This document shows, piece after piece, positions 16,557-27,206 of a DNA stretch of 64,000 nt. The notes below the pieces were generated by a model. It was not told where the DNA came from. It saw nothing but the letters and a program-made list of their open reading frames with translations, and made no database searches. The translations under genes and the position numbers were made by a program. Source of the stretch: an uncultured Ferrimonas sp. (GTDB lineage: Bacteria; Pseudomonadota; Gammaproteobacteria; Enterobacterales; Shewanellaceae); assembly GCF_947489035.1 (NCBI RefSeq), contig NZ_CANLCI010000006.1, positions 102,732-166,731 of the forward strand, in the 5' to 3' direction. Position 1 is the stretch's first letter, and every line of letters begins with the position of its first letter.

Positions 16557-18491
16557 CTACTTCAGCGCCACGGGGCCATCGGCCGCACTAAAGGGACGCA
16601 GCTCCCCCACCCCAAAACCCTGCACTCCATCGATCCCCAGTTGCCACAGTTTTTGCGCCAGTTCCGGTTCTTCGACCTGTTGCGCCACCACCTTGATGCC
16701 ACGGCTGTGCGCCGCCGCAATCATCATCTCGATCAAATCGCTGCTGCCGCTGTCGGTTAATAAGGCGCGGGTATAGCCCGGATCCAGCTTGATCCCCTCG
16801 AGCCCCGGTTGCGCCATCAACACCATGCCGGATGGGGTGGTGTGATCCAGCCACAATCGCGCACCCGCTTGGCTCATGGTGCTGATAAAACGCTGGGTCA
16901 GCTCGGCATCAATCAGCAGCGCCCGCTCGGGGATCTCCAACGCCAATTGCGACCAGTGGTGGCGTAAGCGCCGTTGCAGCTGCCCGCTTAACAACGGATC
17001 CAACACCGATTCGGCGGTTAGGTTGCAGCTTACTGGATAGCGGTGTTGGCGCAGTTTCAGGCGCTCCAGCAGCGCGGTTAACACCCACAAGTCAAACTGC
17101 TTAAAGCACTGTTGCCGCGCCACCATCGCCATCACCGGTGCCGGGTTATACCAGCGCTTGCCGTCGCTAAAGCGGGTCAGTAACTCTTGATGCAGCACCT
17201 GGCCATTGCGATCTTGCACTGGCTGCGCCAGCAACCGCGGTGGGGTGGTCAGCAACTTGTTCAACAGCTCGCCTTGCGCTGCCAGCAACAGCGGCGGTTG
17301 CTCGCTGGGGTGATACTGAAACACGCTCATGGCGGCGCTGCCCAAGGCGTCCGACAGGGTCTGCTCTAACCGCTGCTCCAGCTCGGTGCTGGTTTGATCC
17401 AGTTGATAATCACAGGCGGCCATTAACACCCGCTCGCCTCCCGCTTGGCGCAACAACACGCTCAGTTGCTGCCGCGTGTTGCTTTCCAGCTCGGCCACGT
17501 CGTGGCCTGCGACTCCGGGAAACAGCAAAATGAAATCCGCAAAACCGATGCGGTACGCCCGCCCTTGGGGCAGCTGTAACGCCAGTTCATGCAGCAGCGC
17601 CGCGATCTTTTCCAGCAGGGTTTGTTCGCCACCGATGCCGCCCTTTAATTCCACTTTATCCATGCCGGTTAGGTGCAGCTTCACCACCACCCCGCCTTGG
17701 TGCTCGCGATCTTTCAGCGCCTGCTCTAGCCGCTGCCGATAGCGGCTCAGGTTGCCCAATCCGGTTTCATCGTCTTGCAGGGTTTGCTTACGCAGGCGCT
17801 CCATCCGCACGCATTGCTGCTTGAACATCGCTTCCGAGTTATCCACCATCAAATTCATGGTGCGTACCAGCGATGCCATCTCGCGAATGCGCGGCAGATG
17901 CGCTTGCCGTAGATAGCGGTGCCGCCGCAGGCCATTGGCTTGTTGCTCGGCCAGTTGCAGCGGCCGCAGCAAGCGGCGCAGCAACCAGCTGCCAAACAGC
18001 AGCGCCAAGCTGGCGATCACCAATGCCGCCAATAAGGCCTGTTGGCAAATGTGCCACAGCAACCGTTTGCTGGCGGCCACGCTGACTTGCACTTCAACGG
18101 TGGCCACCAACCGCCATTGGCCATTCACGTCGCTGCGCATTATCGGCGCTTGCAGCGGCAGAGCGCGGTCGAACCACGCGGGTACCTGTCGTTCACTGGC
18201 TGGCCGTTGGCGCTGCAAGCGCTGGCTGCCATCGATGCTTTGCAAGCGAATGTAGGTAAAGTCGCCCTGATCAAAAATGCTGTCGAGCAGCGACTGCGCC
18301 AACACCCAATCCGGTTGCGACAGCACCGGCGTTAACGACAACCCTAACGAGGTGGCTGTATCCTGCCCGTGCGCCGCCAATTGCTGCGCTAAAAACTGCT
18401 GGCTGGCTCGTAAGTAGATGCCGATGCTGGCGGCGCTGATCACGCTGATAAGCAGCACCAACCCCAGCAGTAACACGCGAAATAGGGTCAT
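16557..18491 (-). CDS. lapD: LapD-type c-di-GMP receptor (degenerate GGDEF-EAL)
   Basis: About 644 residues from the ATG at 18491, which overlaps the lapG stop (ATGA) and has AGGAGG eight bases before it. Order: membrane helix (about 4-24), periplasmic LapD/MoxY-type output domain (25-150), second helix (about 152-175), HAMP, GGDEF-like domain, EAL-like domain. The GGDEF site reads RIGFADF and the EAL site reads QELL, so both should be catalytically dead, as in LapD. When c-di-GMP is bound, the periplasmic domain sequesters LapG and protects the cell-surface adhesin. It is cotranscribed with lapG. Confidence 0.9.
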   Translation of the reverse strand: MTLFRVLLLGLVLLISVISAASIGIYLRASQQFLAQQLAAHGQDTATSLGLSLTPVLSQPDWVLAQSLLDSIFDQGDFTYIRLQSIDGSQRLQRQRPASERQVPAWFDRALPLQAPIMRSDVNGQWRLVATVEVQVSVAASKRLLWHICQQALLAALVIASLALLFGSWLLRRLLRPLQLAEQQANGLRRHRYLRQAHLPRIREMASLVRTMNLMVDNSEAMFKQQCVRMERLRKQTLQDDETGLGNLSRYRQRLEQALKDREHQGGVVVKLHLTGMDKVELKGGIGGEQTLLEKIAALLHELALQLPQGRAYRIGFADFILLFPGVAGHDVAELESNTRQQLSVLLRQAGGERVLMAACDYQLDQTSTELEQRLEQTLSDALGSAAMSVFQYHPSEQPPLLLAAQGELLNKLLTTPPRLLAQPVQDRNGQVLHQELLTRFSDGKRWYNPAPVMAMVARQQCFKQFDLWVLTALLERLKLRQHRYPVSCNLTAESVLDPLLSGQLQRRLRHHWSQLALEIPERALLIDAELTQRFISTMSQAGARLWLDHTTPSGMVLMAQPGLEGIKLDPGYTRALLTDSGSSDLIEMMIAAAHSRGIKVVAQQVEEPELAQKLWQLGIDGVQGFGVGELRPFSAADGPVALK

Positions 18492-19165
18492 CCCTGCGCC
18501 TCCTCTTGCAACATTCTTCGGAGCAGATCGCCCCACAGATCGACACCGCTGTCACCGGCTTTCAGCTGCACCCCTTGATCAAAGGCACGCGCCCGCCACA
18601 ACCCTTCCGCATTGAAGCTGTATACCGGCACCAGATCCGGCCGCTCGGCGCCGGTTTGCACCTGATCTTGCAAGTTATCCAGCACCAACGGCATCGCATC
18701 CTTGCTGGCCAGATACAGCAGCACCATGTGCGGTTGGTTCAGGGTTACCGCCTTAACGTACATCAGCCGCAGCCGCTCCGCTTCGATGCCGATGGCACGC
18801 AGGGCAAAATACTTCGCAATGGTGAAATCTTCGCAATCACCACCGCCACTGGCCACCATCTCCAGTGGCGTGGCCCAATAGTCGCTGCGCTGCCAATGTT
18901 CGGCATCACTGACAAAGGTTAATTGGTTGAAGTAACTGTTGGTGCGCTGCAACTGTGCCTGCACCGAGCGCGACTGCTGGGTTTCTGTGGTTAACCAGCG
19001 GCGTAACTGCAGCACCCGTTGCCGCCCAGCGGCGCCATATTGCTGCTCGACCGCCTGCAGCCGTGCGTCGCTAAAAAAGCGCTGCCAGCGCGCCGCAGGC
19101 TCCGGCTCGGCCAGTGCCCACCTCGGCCATAAGATCCCCAAGCAGAGAAAAATTCGCAGTAACAA
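18488..19165 (-). CDS. lapG: LapG-type periplasmic transglutaminase-like cysteine protease
   Basis: A 225-residue protein with a signal peptide (residues 1-19, ending WALAE). The catalytic triad is visible as C111 (GGGDCEDF), H146 (LNQPHMVL) and D163 (LVLDNLQD); the H-D spacing is the same as in Pseudomonas LapG. The acidic residues beside C111 match the calcium site. LapG cleaves LapA-type adhesins at a di-alanine in TAAG and so releases biofilm cells. A TTG start at 19165 is inferred, with AGGAAGG upstream; no ATG is available before the signal peptide. It is followed by lapD. Confidence 0.92.
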   Translation of the reverse strand: MLLRIFLCLGILWPRWALAEPEPAARWQRFFSDARLQAVEQQYGAAGRQRVLQLRRWLTTETQQSRSVQAQLQRTNSYFNQLTFVSDAEHWQRSDYWATPLEMVASGGGDCEDFTIAKYFALRAIGIEAERLRLMYVKAVTLNQPHMVLLYLASKDAMPLVLDNLQDQVQTGAERPDLVPVYSFNAEGLWRARAFDQGVQLKAGDSGVDLWGDLLRRMLQEEAQG

Positions 19166-19285
19166 CCCACCCTTCCTATTTGTGTGCGTCCAACCTCAAA
19201 GGATTGGTATCGCGTCATTTTTGTTGGTTGCGTTATGAGTGTAGACTGTGACCAGTTTCAGGATGCAAACACAGGATTGAGTAGC

Positions 19286-20041
19286 ATGGCCGACAACGGC
19301 GAAAACAAGACCCACTTTGGGTACCAAGATGTAGATGCGAACCGCAAAGCCGACATGGTGGCTGATGTGTTCCATTCTGTTGCCTCAAAGTACGACTTGA
19401 TGAACGACGTCATGTCGTTTGGCGTACACCGTTATTGGAAGCGCTTTACCATCGAATGTGCCGCCGTTCGCCCGGGCATGCGTATTTTGGATCTGGCCGG
19501 TGGCACCGGCGATCTGACCGCTAAGTTCTCGCACCTGGTGGGCAACACCGGTGAAGTGGTGCTGGCAGACATCAACGAATCGATGCTGAAAGTGGGCCGC
19601 GCCAAGCTGCAAGATCGCGGCATTGTCGGCAACGTTAACTACGTGCAAGCCAACGCCGAAGCGCTGCCGTTCCCTGATAATCACTTCGATGTGATCACCA
19701 TCGCTTTCGGTCTGCGTAACGTCACCGATAAAGCCAAGGCGTTGCGTTCGATGCAGCGCATTTTGAAGCCTGGCGGCAAGCTGTTGGTGTTGGAGTTCTC
19801 CAAGCCACTGAACCCAGCAATGCAAAAAGCCTACGACTTCTACAGCTTCCAGATCATCCCGCGCATGGGCTCGATGATTGCTGGCGATGCAGAATCTTAC
19901 CGTTACCTGTCTGAGTCCATTCGCATGCACCCAGATCAGGACACGCTCAAAGAGATGATGATTGAAGCGGGTTTCGACCAAGCGGACTACGTCAACTTAA
20001 CCAACGGTGTGGTTGCCCTGCACCGCGGCTACAAGTACTAA
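19286..20041 (+). CDS. ubiE: Ubiquinone/menaquinone biosynthesis C-methyltransferase UbiE
   Basis: 251 residues from the ATG at 19286, the same start and length as E. coli UbiE; the frame stays open upstream to 19184. The SAM-binding motif is [14 protein letters not shown] (near residue 70). The family blocks [17 protein letters not shown] and [20 protein letters not shown] are intact. It methylates the quinone ring in both ubiquinone and menaquinone synthesis. It heads the ubiE-ubiJ-ubiB-tatABC cluster, with 140 bp before ubiJ. Confidence 0.96.
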   Translation: MADNGENKTHFGYQDVDANRKADMVADVFHSVASKYDLMNDVMSFGVHRYWKRFTIECAAVRPGMRILDLAGGTGDLTAKFSHLVGNTGEVVLADINESMLKVGRAKLQDRGIVGNVNYVQANAEALPFPDNHFDVITIAFGLRNVTDKAKALRSMQRILKPGGKLLVLEFSKPLNPAMQKAYDFYSFQIIPRMGSMIAGDAESYRYLSESIRMHPDQDTLKEMMIEAGFDQADYVNLTNGVVALHRGYKY

Positions 20042-20181
20042 AAACTCGGTAGCAGTCCACGGCGGCTGATGGGACCCCCCGTCAGCCCACCCCGCGGCTC
20101 TTCGCCCCCACTTTGAGTGGGCGCGCTTCGGCGCAACAGAGCGCGGTGATCCGGACTGATACACCAGCCAAATAGGACGGC

Positions 20182-20784
20182 ATGCAGCTATCTACTTTGC
20201 TGGCAGGCGCAGTTGAAACTGCACTCGCGCGCCTGCTAAAGCAACATCCTCATTCCGCCCCACTGGCCCAATGGCAGGGCCAAGTGGTGCGTGTGCAGCT
20301 TCACCCATTGCCGTTTCCGCTGTATCTGATCATGACCGATCCGATCCAAGTCTACAGCCAGTACGATGGCGACTGCGCTTGCAGTCTAGCGCTGTCGGTT
20401 TCGACCTTAGCCAAGCTGAAAGACAACGCCAATCTGACCGAGCTCTCTCGCAGTGGCGAACTGCAACTGGATGGCGACATCAAGTTAGCCGGGCAACTGG
20501 CCGCCTTATTAGGGGCCATTGAACCGGATCTGGCCGAGCCGCTGGCCAAGCTGGTGGGCGGTGCCATGGCCCATCGCATCGATACTCTCGGTCGCAGTAT
20601 CTTGCACCGCGCCAGCGCCGATCTGTCCCGCTTAAGCCGCCACAGCGCCGTTTTTGTGCGCGACGAACTGCAACTGGCCCCAAGCCAAACCGAGCTCAAC
20701 GAGTTTGTTGCCGACGTCGATCAGCTGGCCGAACGGGTGCAACGCATACAGCAGCGCCTTGAACAACACGAGTCGTCGCTATGA
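20182..20784 (+). CDS. ubiJ: Ubiquinone biosynthesis accessory factor UbiJ (SCP2 domain)
   Basis: A 200-residue protein. The N-terminal SCP2 (sterol-carrier-like) lipid-binding domain covers about 15-115, with the typical ELSRSGELQLDGDIKLAGQLAALL strand-helix. A helical C-terminal tail is rich in Gln and Glu. UbiJ helps assemble the aerobic Ubi metabolon and binds lipid intermediates. The position between ubiE and ubiB is diagnostic. Its stop overlaps the ubiB start (ATGA). Confidence 0.92.
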   Translation: MQLSTLLAGAVETALARLLKQHPHSAPLAQWQGQVVRVQLHPLPFPLYLIMTDPIQVYSQYDGDCACSLALSVSTLAKLKDNANLTELSRSGELQLDGDIKLAGQLAALLGAIEPDLAEPLAKLVGGAMAHRIDTLGRSILHRASADLSRLSRHSAVFVRDELQLAPSQTELNEFVADVDQLAERVQRIQQRLEQHESSL

Positions 20785-22412
20785 GCCTTGCTGCCATGGC
20801 TCGTGGCTACACCATTTGCAAAACCCTGCGCCAATATCGCCTCACCGACGCGCTGCCCAGCACCCAACCGCGGCTGCTGCGTTGGCTGGATAAGGGCCTG
20901 TTTTGGGTTGGTCGTAAGGCAGCGGATCAGCCTACCCCCGAACGGGTAAAGCTGGCACTGCAAGAGCTGGGGCCGGTCTACATCAAATTGGGGCAGATGC
21001 TCTCTACCCGCCGCGATTTGCTGCCGGACGATTTGGCCGACGCCTTAGCGCAGCTGCAAGATCAGGTGCCGCCGTTTGATCCCAAGGTTGCGCGCGCGCG
21101 CATCGAAGCCGCACTGGGTGGCTCGGTACACGACTACTTTGACCAGTTTGATCCGCAGCCGATGGCATCGGCGTCGGTGGCACAGGTGCACAGCGCCCGC
21201 CTCAAAGGCAGCGGCGATGACGTGGTTCTGAAGGTGATCCGCCCGGGTATAGATCGGTTGATCCACGGTGATCTGCAGCTGATGGAGCTGGGCGCACGCC
21301 TGCTGGCCACCACCAAGCTGGGGCAACGGTTGCACCCGGTCGAGGTGATTGCCGATTACCGCCGCACCATTTTGGCCGAGCTGGATTTAACCCGTGAGGG
21401 CGACAACGCCAGCCGCATCCGCGCCAACTTTGACGGTTCTGACGCCCTTTATGTGCCGAAGATCTACCCGCAATATTCCCACCCGGATCTGCTGGTAATT
21501 GAACGGATCTACGGCGTGCCCGTTACCGACATTGCCCGCTTAAAAGCCCACGGCACCGACATGAAACGGCTGGCTGAACGCGGGGTTGAAGTGTTCTTTA
21601 CCCAAGTGTTCCGCGACAACTTTTTCCACGCCGACATGCATCCGGGCAACATCTTTATCGACGTAACCGATCCCGCTAATCCCAACTACATCGGCATTGA
21701 TTACGGCATTGTCGGCCAGTTGTCAGAGCAAGATAAACGCGACATGGCGGCGATCTTTTTGGCGTTTTTCCGCCATGATTACCAACGCTTAGCGGAAGTG
21801 TTCTTGGCCACGGGCTGGGTGGATGCCAGCGCCGATCTGAGCGAGTTTGAATTTGCCCTACGGCAGGTGTTTGCGCCGCTGCAAAACTTGCCACTGGGGG
21901 AGATCAGCTTCGGCCACGTTCTGGTGAACCTGTTCCGCACCGCCCACGACTTTGGCATGGTGGTGAAGCCGCAACTGGTGTTGCTGGAAAAAACCTTATT
22001 GTACGTAGAAGGATTAGGCCGGCAGCTGTACCCAGAGCTGGATCTGTGGGCCACCGCCAAGCCCTATTTGGAAGAGTGGCACGCCCAGCGATTAAGCCCC
22101 AAAAGCCAGTGGCAACGGTTTACCGATGCCGCCCCAGACGCACTGGAAAAGCTGCCGGAGATCCCGGCAATGATCCACGAAAACCTAAGTCTCAGCAGAG
22201 ATTTACTCAAGCAGCCGGAACGGTTACTTGACCGTTACATTGCACAACGGCAACGACATCATAAAAGCAGTTTGTTCTTCCACAGCGGCAGTGTTTTAGT
22301 GATCTCAAGCACAATCTTATTGGGCAAAACCGTTACAATCTGGCCTTCCGCCGTCCTCGCAGGGCTTGGCTTTGCGGCATGGATTATCGGCTGGCGAGTT
22401 AGAAAACCGTAG
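20781..22412 (+). CDS. ubiB: UbiB atypical kinase/ATPase for ubiquinone biosynthesis
   Basis: A 543-residue protein of the ABC1/ADCK family. The KxGQ-type motif IKLGQMLSTRRDLLP, the ASVAQVHSARL nucleotide loop, the FFHADMHPGNIF catalytic loop and the IDYGIVGQL metal motif are all present. Two hydrophobic helices at the C-terminus (about 498-540) anchor it in the membrane. UbiB's ATPase activity supports ubiquinone synthesis from the octaprenylphenol stage. Translation is coupled to ubiJ; tatA follows 75 bp downstream. Confidence 0.95.
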   Translation: MSLAAMARGYTICKTLRQYRLTDALPSTQPRLLRWLDKGLFWVGRKAADQPTPERVKLALQELGPVYIKLGQMLSTRRDLLPDDLADALAQLQDQVPPFDPKVARARIEAALGGSVHDYFDQFDPQPMASASVAQVHSARLKGSGDDVVLKVIRPGIDRLIHGDLQLMELGARLLATTKLGQRLHPVEVIADYRRTILAELDLTREGDNASRIRANFDGSDALYVPKIYPQYSHPDLLVIERIYGVPVTDIARLKAHGTDMKRLAERGVEVFFTQVFRDNFFHADMHPGNIFIDVTDPANPNYIGIDYGIVGQLSEQDKRDMAAIFLAFFRHDYQRLAEVFLATGWVDASADLSEFEFALRQVFAPLQNLPLGEISFGHVLVNLFRTAHDFGMVVKPQLVLLEKTLLYVEGLGRQLYPELDLWATAKPYLEEWHAQRLSPKSQWQRFTDAAPDALEKLPEIPAMIHENLSLSRDLLKQPERLLDRYIAQRQRHHKSSLFFHSGSVLVISSTILLGKTVTIWPSAVLAGLGFAAWIIGWRVRKP

Positions 22413-22487
22413 CAACGCGCGGTACACTTAAGTTAATTCCACTGGTGAATAAGTCATCAGTCCAACTATCTAAAGATGGAGCCATCA

Positions 22488-22733
22488 ATGGGCAATTTCG
22501 GTATCTGGCAACTTTTGATTGTCGCTTTGATCGTCGTGTTACTGTTTGGAACAAAGAAACTGCGCGGCATTGGCGGTGATTTAGGCGGTGCGGTAAAGGG
22601 CTTTAAGAAAGCCATGGGCGACGACGATGCAGCGAAGGCCGCACCAGAAGAGAAAGCGGCTGTTGAAGACAAAGCCGACACCAGTGCTGAAAAGACTGAA
22701 ACCAGCGAACAGAAAAACAAAGAGCAGGCGTAA
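22488..22733 (+). CDS. tatA: Sec-independent translocase subunit TatA
   Basis: 81 residues from the ATG at 22488 (GGAG six bases upstream); a longer start at 22476 would add four residues that are not typical. It has one N-terminal membrane helix ([16 protein letters not shown]), the [14 protein letters not shown] hinge and amphipathic helix, then an acidic/Lys tail. TatA forms the pore-like assembly that moves folded proteins. Several predicted Tat substrates lie in this window (FdhA and the small protein at 46170). Confidence 0.95.
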   Translation: MGNFGIWQLLIVALIVVLLFGTKKLRGIGGDLGGAVKGFKKAMGDDDAAKAAPEEKAAVEDKADTSAEKTETSEQKNKEQA

Positions 22734-22739
22734 TCGTTT

Positions 22740-23141
22740 ATGTTCGATGGATTCGGCTTTTTTGAGATCATTGTCGTTTGTGTCATCGGTTTGGTGGTAC
22801 TTGGGCCAGAGCGTCTACCGGTGGCGGTGCGTACTGTCTCCCGCTGGTTTACCACGGCAAAGCGCATGGCCGGTTCGGTTCGCTCCGAACTGGAACAGGA
22901 GCTTAAAATTGAGCAACTGCAAGCGGATCTGAAAAAGGCCGAAGCACGGGGCATGCAAGATTTGGATCCCGATCTGCAAAAATCAATTGAGCAGCTGCGC
23001 GATGCCGCAGCCTCGGTTAACCGGCCTTACGCCGCCCCTGAAGCGGGTGCCGCTGCGGATCTAAAAGCCGAGGCCAGCGCTCCTGCCCCGACCGATAGCG
23101 CCAGCACCCCCGCGTCTTCCAGCACCCCAGCAAAAGATTAA
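22740..23141 (+). CDS. tatB: Sec-independent translocase subunit TatB
   Basis: A 133-residue protein with one N-terminal membrane helix ([24 protein letters not shown]; the Gly-Pro-Glu-Arg hinge distinguishes TatB from TatA). A long amphipathic helix with a charged repeat ([18 protein letters not shown]) follows, then an Ala/Pro-rich tail. TatB works with TatC to recognise twin-arginine signal peptides. It starts 7 bp after tatA, and tatC starts 3 bp after it. Confidence 0.94.
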   Translation: MFDGFGFFEIIVVCVIGLVVLGPERLPVAVRTVSRWFTTAKRMAGSVRSELEQELKIEQLQADLKKAEARGMQDLDPDLQKSIEQLRDAAASVNRPYAAPEAGAAADLKAEASAPAPTDSASTPASSSTPAKD

Positions 23142-23144
23142 ACT

Positions 23145-23900
23145 ATGTCTGAGCAACAACCGCTAATCAGCCACCTAATGGAGCTGAGAAATCGCCTGAT
23201 GTATGCCATCGGTTCTGTGTTTGCGGTGTTCTTTTCCATCGCGTACTGGGCCAATGACATCTATCACTACCTGTCAGCGCCGCTGTTAGCGGTGATGCCA
23301 GATTCGGCGTCGATGATCGCCACCGACGTGGCCTCACCGTTCTTCGCCCCGTTTAAACTGACGCTGGTGTTGTCGTTCTTTATCGCCATTCCGGTGGTGT
23401 TGTACCAATCTTGGGCCTTTATCGCCCCAGGGCTGTATAAGCATGAAAAACGGATGGTGATGCCGCTGCTGTTCTCCTCCACCATTTTGTTCTACGCCGG
23501 TATCGCCTTTGCGTACTACCTGGTGTTCCCCGTGGTGTTTGGCTTCTTCACCAGCGTGGCCCCTGAAGGGGTACAGATCGCCACCGACATCAACAGTTAC
23601 TTAAACTTCGTGTTAAAGCTGTTCTTTGCCTTCGGACTGGCATTTGAGATCCCAATCGCGGTAGTGTTGCTGTGCTGGACTGGCGCGACGGATGTCGACA
23701 GTCTTAAAGAGAAACGGCCATATATCGTTGTCGGTGCATTTGTCATCGGCATGGCCCTGACCCCGCCGGATGTGATCTCGCAGACCATGTTGGCGGTGCC
23801 GATGCTGTTGTTGTTTGAAGGCGGTCTGCTGTTTGCACGCATGTACAAACCCGCAGACGATGAAGACGAGGCCAGCGACGCCGAAGATCCTAGCGCCTAA
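23145..23900 (+). CDS. tatC: Sec-independent translocase subunit TatC
   Basis: A 251-residue polytopic protein with six membrane helices. The N-terminal [17 protein letters not shown] motif and the conserved Fxx[13 protein letters not shown] loop are the Arg-Arg signal-binding surface of TatC. The C-terminal tail is acidic. It completes the tatABC operon, and a short secreted-protein gene follows 53 bp later. Confidence 0.96.
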   Translation: MSEQQPLISHLMELRNRLMYAIGSVFAVFFSIAYWANDIYHYLSAPLLAVMPDSASMIATDVASPFFAPFKLTLVLSFFIAIPVVLYQSWAFIAPGLYKHEKRMVMPLLFSSTILFYAGIAFAYYLVFPVVFGFFTSVAPEGVQIATDINSYLNFVLKLFFAFGLAFEIPIAVVLLCWTGATDVDSLKEKRPYIVVGAFVIGMALTPPDVISQTMLAVPMLLLFEGGLLFARMYKPADDEDEASDAEDPSA

Positions 23901-23953
23901 CGCGCCCCCTTCGCAGGTCAGGTTGGCCACCAACCATCTCCACGGAGGGGACC

Positions 23954-24556
23954 ATGCGTCAAACCACACTTACGCTGGCGGCGCTGCTTTTTAGCAGCGC
24001 CGCCTTCGCATCCAACAGCAGTTGCGACAGCAACGATCCCACCACTCGCCTAGCCTGCTTTGATCAGCTCGCCGACACCATTGATGCTTGCCAAGCCAAA
24101 ACCGATAAGCTGGATCGCTTGGTTTGTTATGACGATCTGTATCGCGCCATCAAAACCGCCTTTGGCGGCAAGGCACTGGCCCAGCCCAGTGTGATGCCAA
24201 CCCCGGCCCCAACCGTGGCCGCCCCCGCGCAGGCAAGCCCCACTGCGGTGCCAGCCCCAAGCCCGGTTACGCCAACCGTCGCCCAAATGCAGGATGGCTT
24301 TGGCAACGAACGCAAACGCAGCCAAACCGAAAGTAAGCAGCTCGAATCGATCAGCTCGGCCGTCACTAAAGTGGTGAAGGATCCCTACAAAAAGTGGACC
24401 CTGACCCTCGCCAACGGCCAGCGCTGGAAGCAAACCGAAAGTCGTCATTTGCGAGTTAACGTGGGCGACACCGTGGTGATCAAACGCGCCTCCTTTGGCT
24501 CGTTTTTGCTGCACCGCGCTGGCAGCAACAAGCAGATGCGAGTCAAACGGCTGTGA
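23954..24556 (+). CDS. Secreted Cys-containing protein of unknown function
   Basis: A 200-residue protein with a clear signal peptide (cleavage near AFA-S, about residue 19) and a strong RBS (GGAGG). The mature N-terminus has two Cys-Cys helical units, C...TRLACFD and C...DRLVCYD. They resemble the RLxCYD helices of VasI/TagO-type and other periplasmic proteins. A Pro/Ala-rich linker (about 75-110) follows. The C-terminal beta domain (WTLTLANGQRWKQTES...VGDTVVIKRASFGSFLL) is a conserved small domain found at the end of many uncharacterised envelope proteins. The stop overlaps the tatD start by one base. Confidence 0.7.
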   Translation: MRQTTLTLAALLFSSAAFASNSSCDSNDPTTRLACFDQLADTIDACQAKTDKLDRLVCYDDLYRAIKTAFGGKALAQPSVMPTPAPTVAAPAQASPTAVPAPSPVTPTVAQMQDGFGNERKRSQTESKQLESISSAVTKVVKDPYKKWTLTLANGQRWKQTESRHLRVNVGDTVVIKRASFGSFLLHRAGSNKQMRVKRL

Positions 24557-25338
24557 TGTCGCCGCTGACCGACATTGCGGTTAACCTCTGCTCAAGCCAG
24601 TTTGATGATGTCGACGCCATTGTTGAACGGGCTGATGCAGCAGGGGTGACTCGGCTGCTGAATCTGGCGGGGGATCTGGCCGAAGCGCAGCAGGGCATCG
24701 ACTTATGCCAGCGTTTTGCTCAGGTTTACTCAACCGCAGGGGTGCACCCGCACTACGCCAGCAGCTGGCACGGTGAGAGTCAGCAGCAACTGCGCCAGTT
24801 GTTCAACCAGCCCAAATTGGTGGCGGTCGGCGAATGTGGCCTAGACTACAATCGCGATTTTTCACCGCGGCCACAGCAGCGGCAGGCCTTTGCCGAACAG
24901 CTGCAACTGGCAGCAGAGCTGAACAAGCCCGTGCTGCTGCACTGCCGCGAAGCCTACCAAGACTTGGTGCCGATGCTGCAACAGCACCGGGCGCAGTTAC
25001 CGGCGGCGGTATTGCACTGCTTTACCGGCACCGAGCAAGAGCTGGAACACGCCTTAGGTTTGGATTGCTACATCGGCATTACCGGCTGGATCTGCGATGA
25101 ACGCCGTGGCCAAGAGCTGCGCCGCTTAGTCCGCCAGATCCCCGCCGAGCGGCTGCTGCTGGAAACCGACGCCCCCTACCTGCTGCCTCGGGATCTGAAG
25201 CCCAAGCCAAAATCCCGTCGTAACGAACCTTCGCTGCTGCCGCACATCGCGCAAACGGTGGCAACGCTGCGGGGCCAATCTGTTGAAACAATAGCCAAAC
25301 TAAGCCACGACAATGCAACTCGAGCCTTTAGTTTGTGA
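24556..25338 (+). CDS. tatD: TatD-family metal-dependent hydrolase / 3'-5' DNase
   Basis: 260 residues from the ATG at 24556 (an in-frame GTG at 24553 precedes it). TIM-barrel amidohydrolase-like: DIAVNL at the N-terminus, AGVHPHYA, the metal-ligand block VAVGECGLDYNRDFSP, LLHCREAYQD, LHCFTGTEQE and the LLLETDAPYLLP motif with the final metal-binding Asp. The name comes from tat linkage, but family members are nucleases used in DNA repair/turnover and do not take part in translocation. Position after tatABC is as in E. coli. Confidence 0.92.
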   Translation: MSPLTDIAVNLCSSQFDDVDAIVERADAAGVTRLLNLAGDLAEAQQGIDLCQRFAQVYSTAGVHPHYASSWHGESQQQLRQLFNQPKLVAVGECGLDYNRDFSPRPQQRQAFAEQLQLAAELNKPVLLHCREAYQDLVPMLQQHRAQLPAAVLHCFTGTEQELEHALGLDCYIGITGWICDERRGQELRRLVRQIPAERLLLETDAPYLLPRDLKPKPKSRRNEPSLLPHIAQTVATLRGQSVETIAKLSHDNATRAFSL

Positions 25339-25377
25339 GCGAGCGCAACTCGCCAACAACGCCATTTGCTACCATGA

Positions 25378-26430
<1,053 letters not shown>

Positions 26431-26449
26431 CCGCACCACACCGGTGATA

Positions 26450-26479
26450 AACGGCAAGCCTTGGGCTTGCCGTTTTTTA
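26450..26479 (+). terminator. Rho-independent terminator of hemB
   Basis: AACGGCAAGCC, loop TTG, GGCTTGCCGTT, then TTTTA: an 11-bp perfect stem with a U-tract, 19 bp after the hemB stop. Confidence 0.9.
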
Positions 26480-26593
26480 TGGGAATGATAAAAAAAGTTT
26501 GCCGCCGTGGATCACAGTTTTGTGGTTACAGCGGAATCATTTACCCTGAAAACACTCATACTGCCAACATCGTGATAACCAAGGAGTCTCTCC

Positions 26594-27136
26594 ATGAGAG
26601 CAATGGCACTCGCGGCGCTGTTGGCGCCAATGTTGTTCACCCCAGCTCAGGCTGAAGGTGGTTGTGGTTTTGAGCAAGCCGGAAAACAGCAAGGCTTGAT
26701 CGCTACCTGTGATCAAGACACCGAAAAGAAAGAGGTTATTTTGACCGGATTATTAGGCCCTGCGGATCTGGCTCAACAGCCACATTTCGCTGAAAACCTA
26801 GCCGCTTACCAAGCGGACGCTGCCGTTATCAGCAAGCTGCAGCAAATTGACGTACCGACTGAAATCATCGTGATCATGGCCACTTGGTGTCCAGATTGTC
26901 ACCGTGAAACCCCACGTTTGGCCAAGGTCATCGAACAGATGAACAACCCAAACATTAAGGTGACCTACATCGGTGTTGATCGTGAGAAGAAGGACGCCGA
27001 CGGCCTCGCCGCCAAGTACGACTTTACGCGGATCCCAACCTACATCGTCCAACAGGGCGAGATGGAACTGGGCCGCATCGTTGAGTCGACCAAGTACAGC
27101 ACCGAGCTGGATCTGTTGGACATTCTGCACAAGTAA
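26594..27136 (+). CDS. Periplasmic thioredoxin-like protein
   Basis: A 180-residue protein with a signal peptide (cleavage near AQA-E, residue 21) and AGGAG eight bases before the ATG. It has a thioredoxin fold with the active site ATWCPDCHRET (about residue 97) and the cis-proline loop TRIPTYIV. The CPDC pair is unlike the CGPC of cytosolic thioredoxin and resembles periplasmic reductase/TlpA-like proteins. The insertion before the fold (about 25-80) is not recognised. It is a single gene with its own terminator. The redox partner is unknown. Confidence 0.8.
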   Translation: MRAMALAALLAPMLFTPAQAEGGCGFEQAGKQQGLIATCDQDTEKKEVILTGLLGPADLAQQPHFAENLAAYQADAAVISKLQQIDVPTEIIVIMATWCPDCHRETPRLAKVIEQMNNPNIKVTYIGVDREKKDADGLAAKYDFTRIPTYIVQQGEMELGRIVESTKYSTELDLLDILHK

Positions 27137-27154
27137 TTGCCGCAGTTATCCAGC

Positions 27155-27182
27155 AAAAAAAGGGGCCTTTCGGCCCCTTTTT
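27155..27182. terminator. Bidirectional terminator between the thioredoxin-like gene and tcyP
   Basis: AAAAAGGGGCC, loop TTTC, GGCCCCTTTTT. The A/T runs on both sides let it serve both convergent genes. Confidence 0.9.
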
Positions 27183-27206
27183 GTTACGTTTCAGCGCAGC
27201 CAATGG

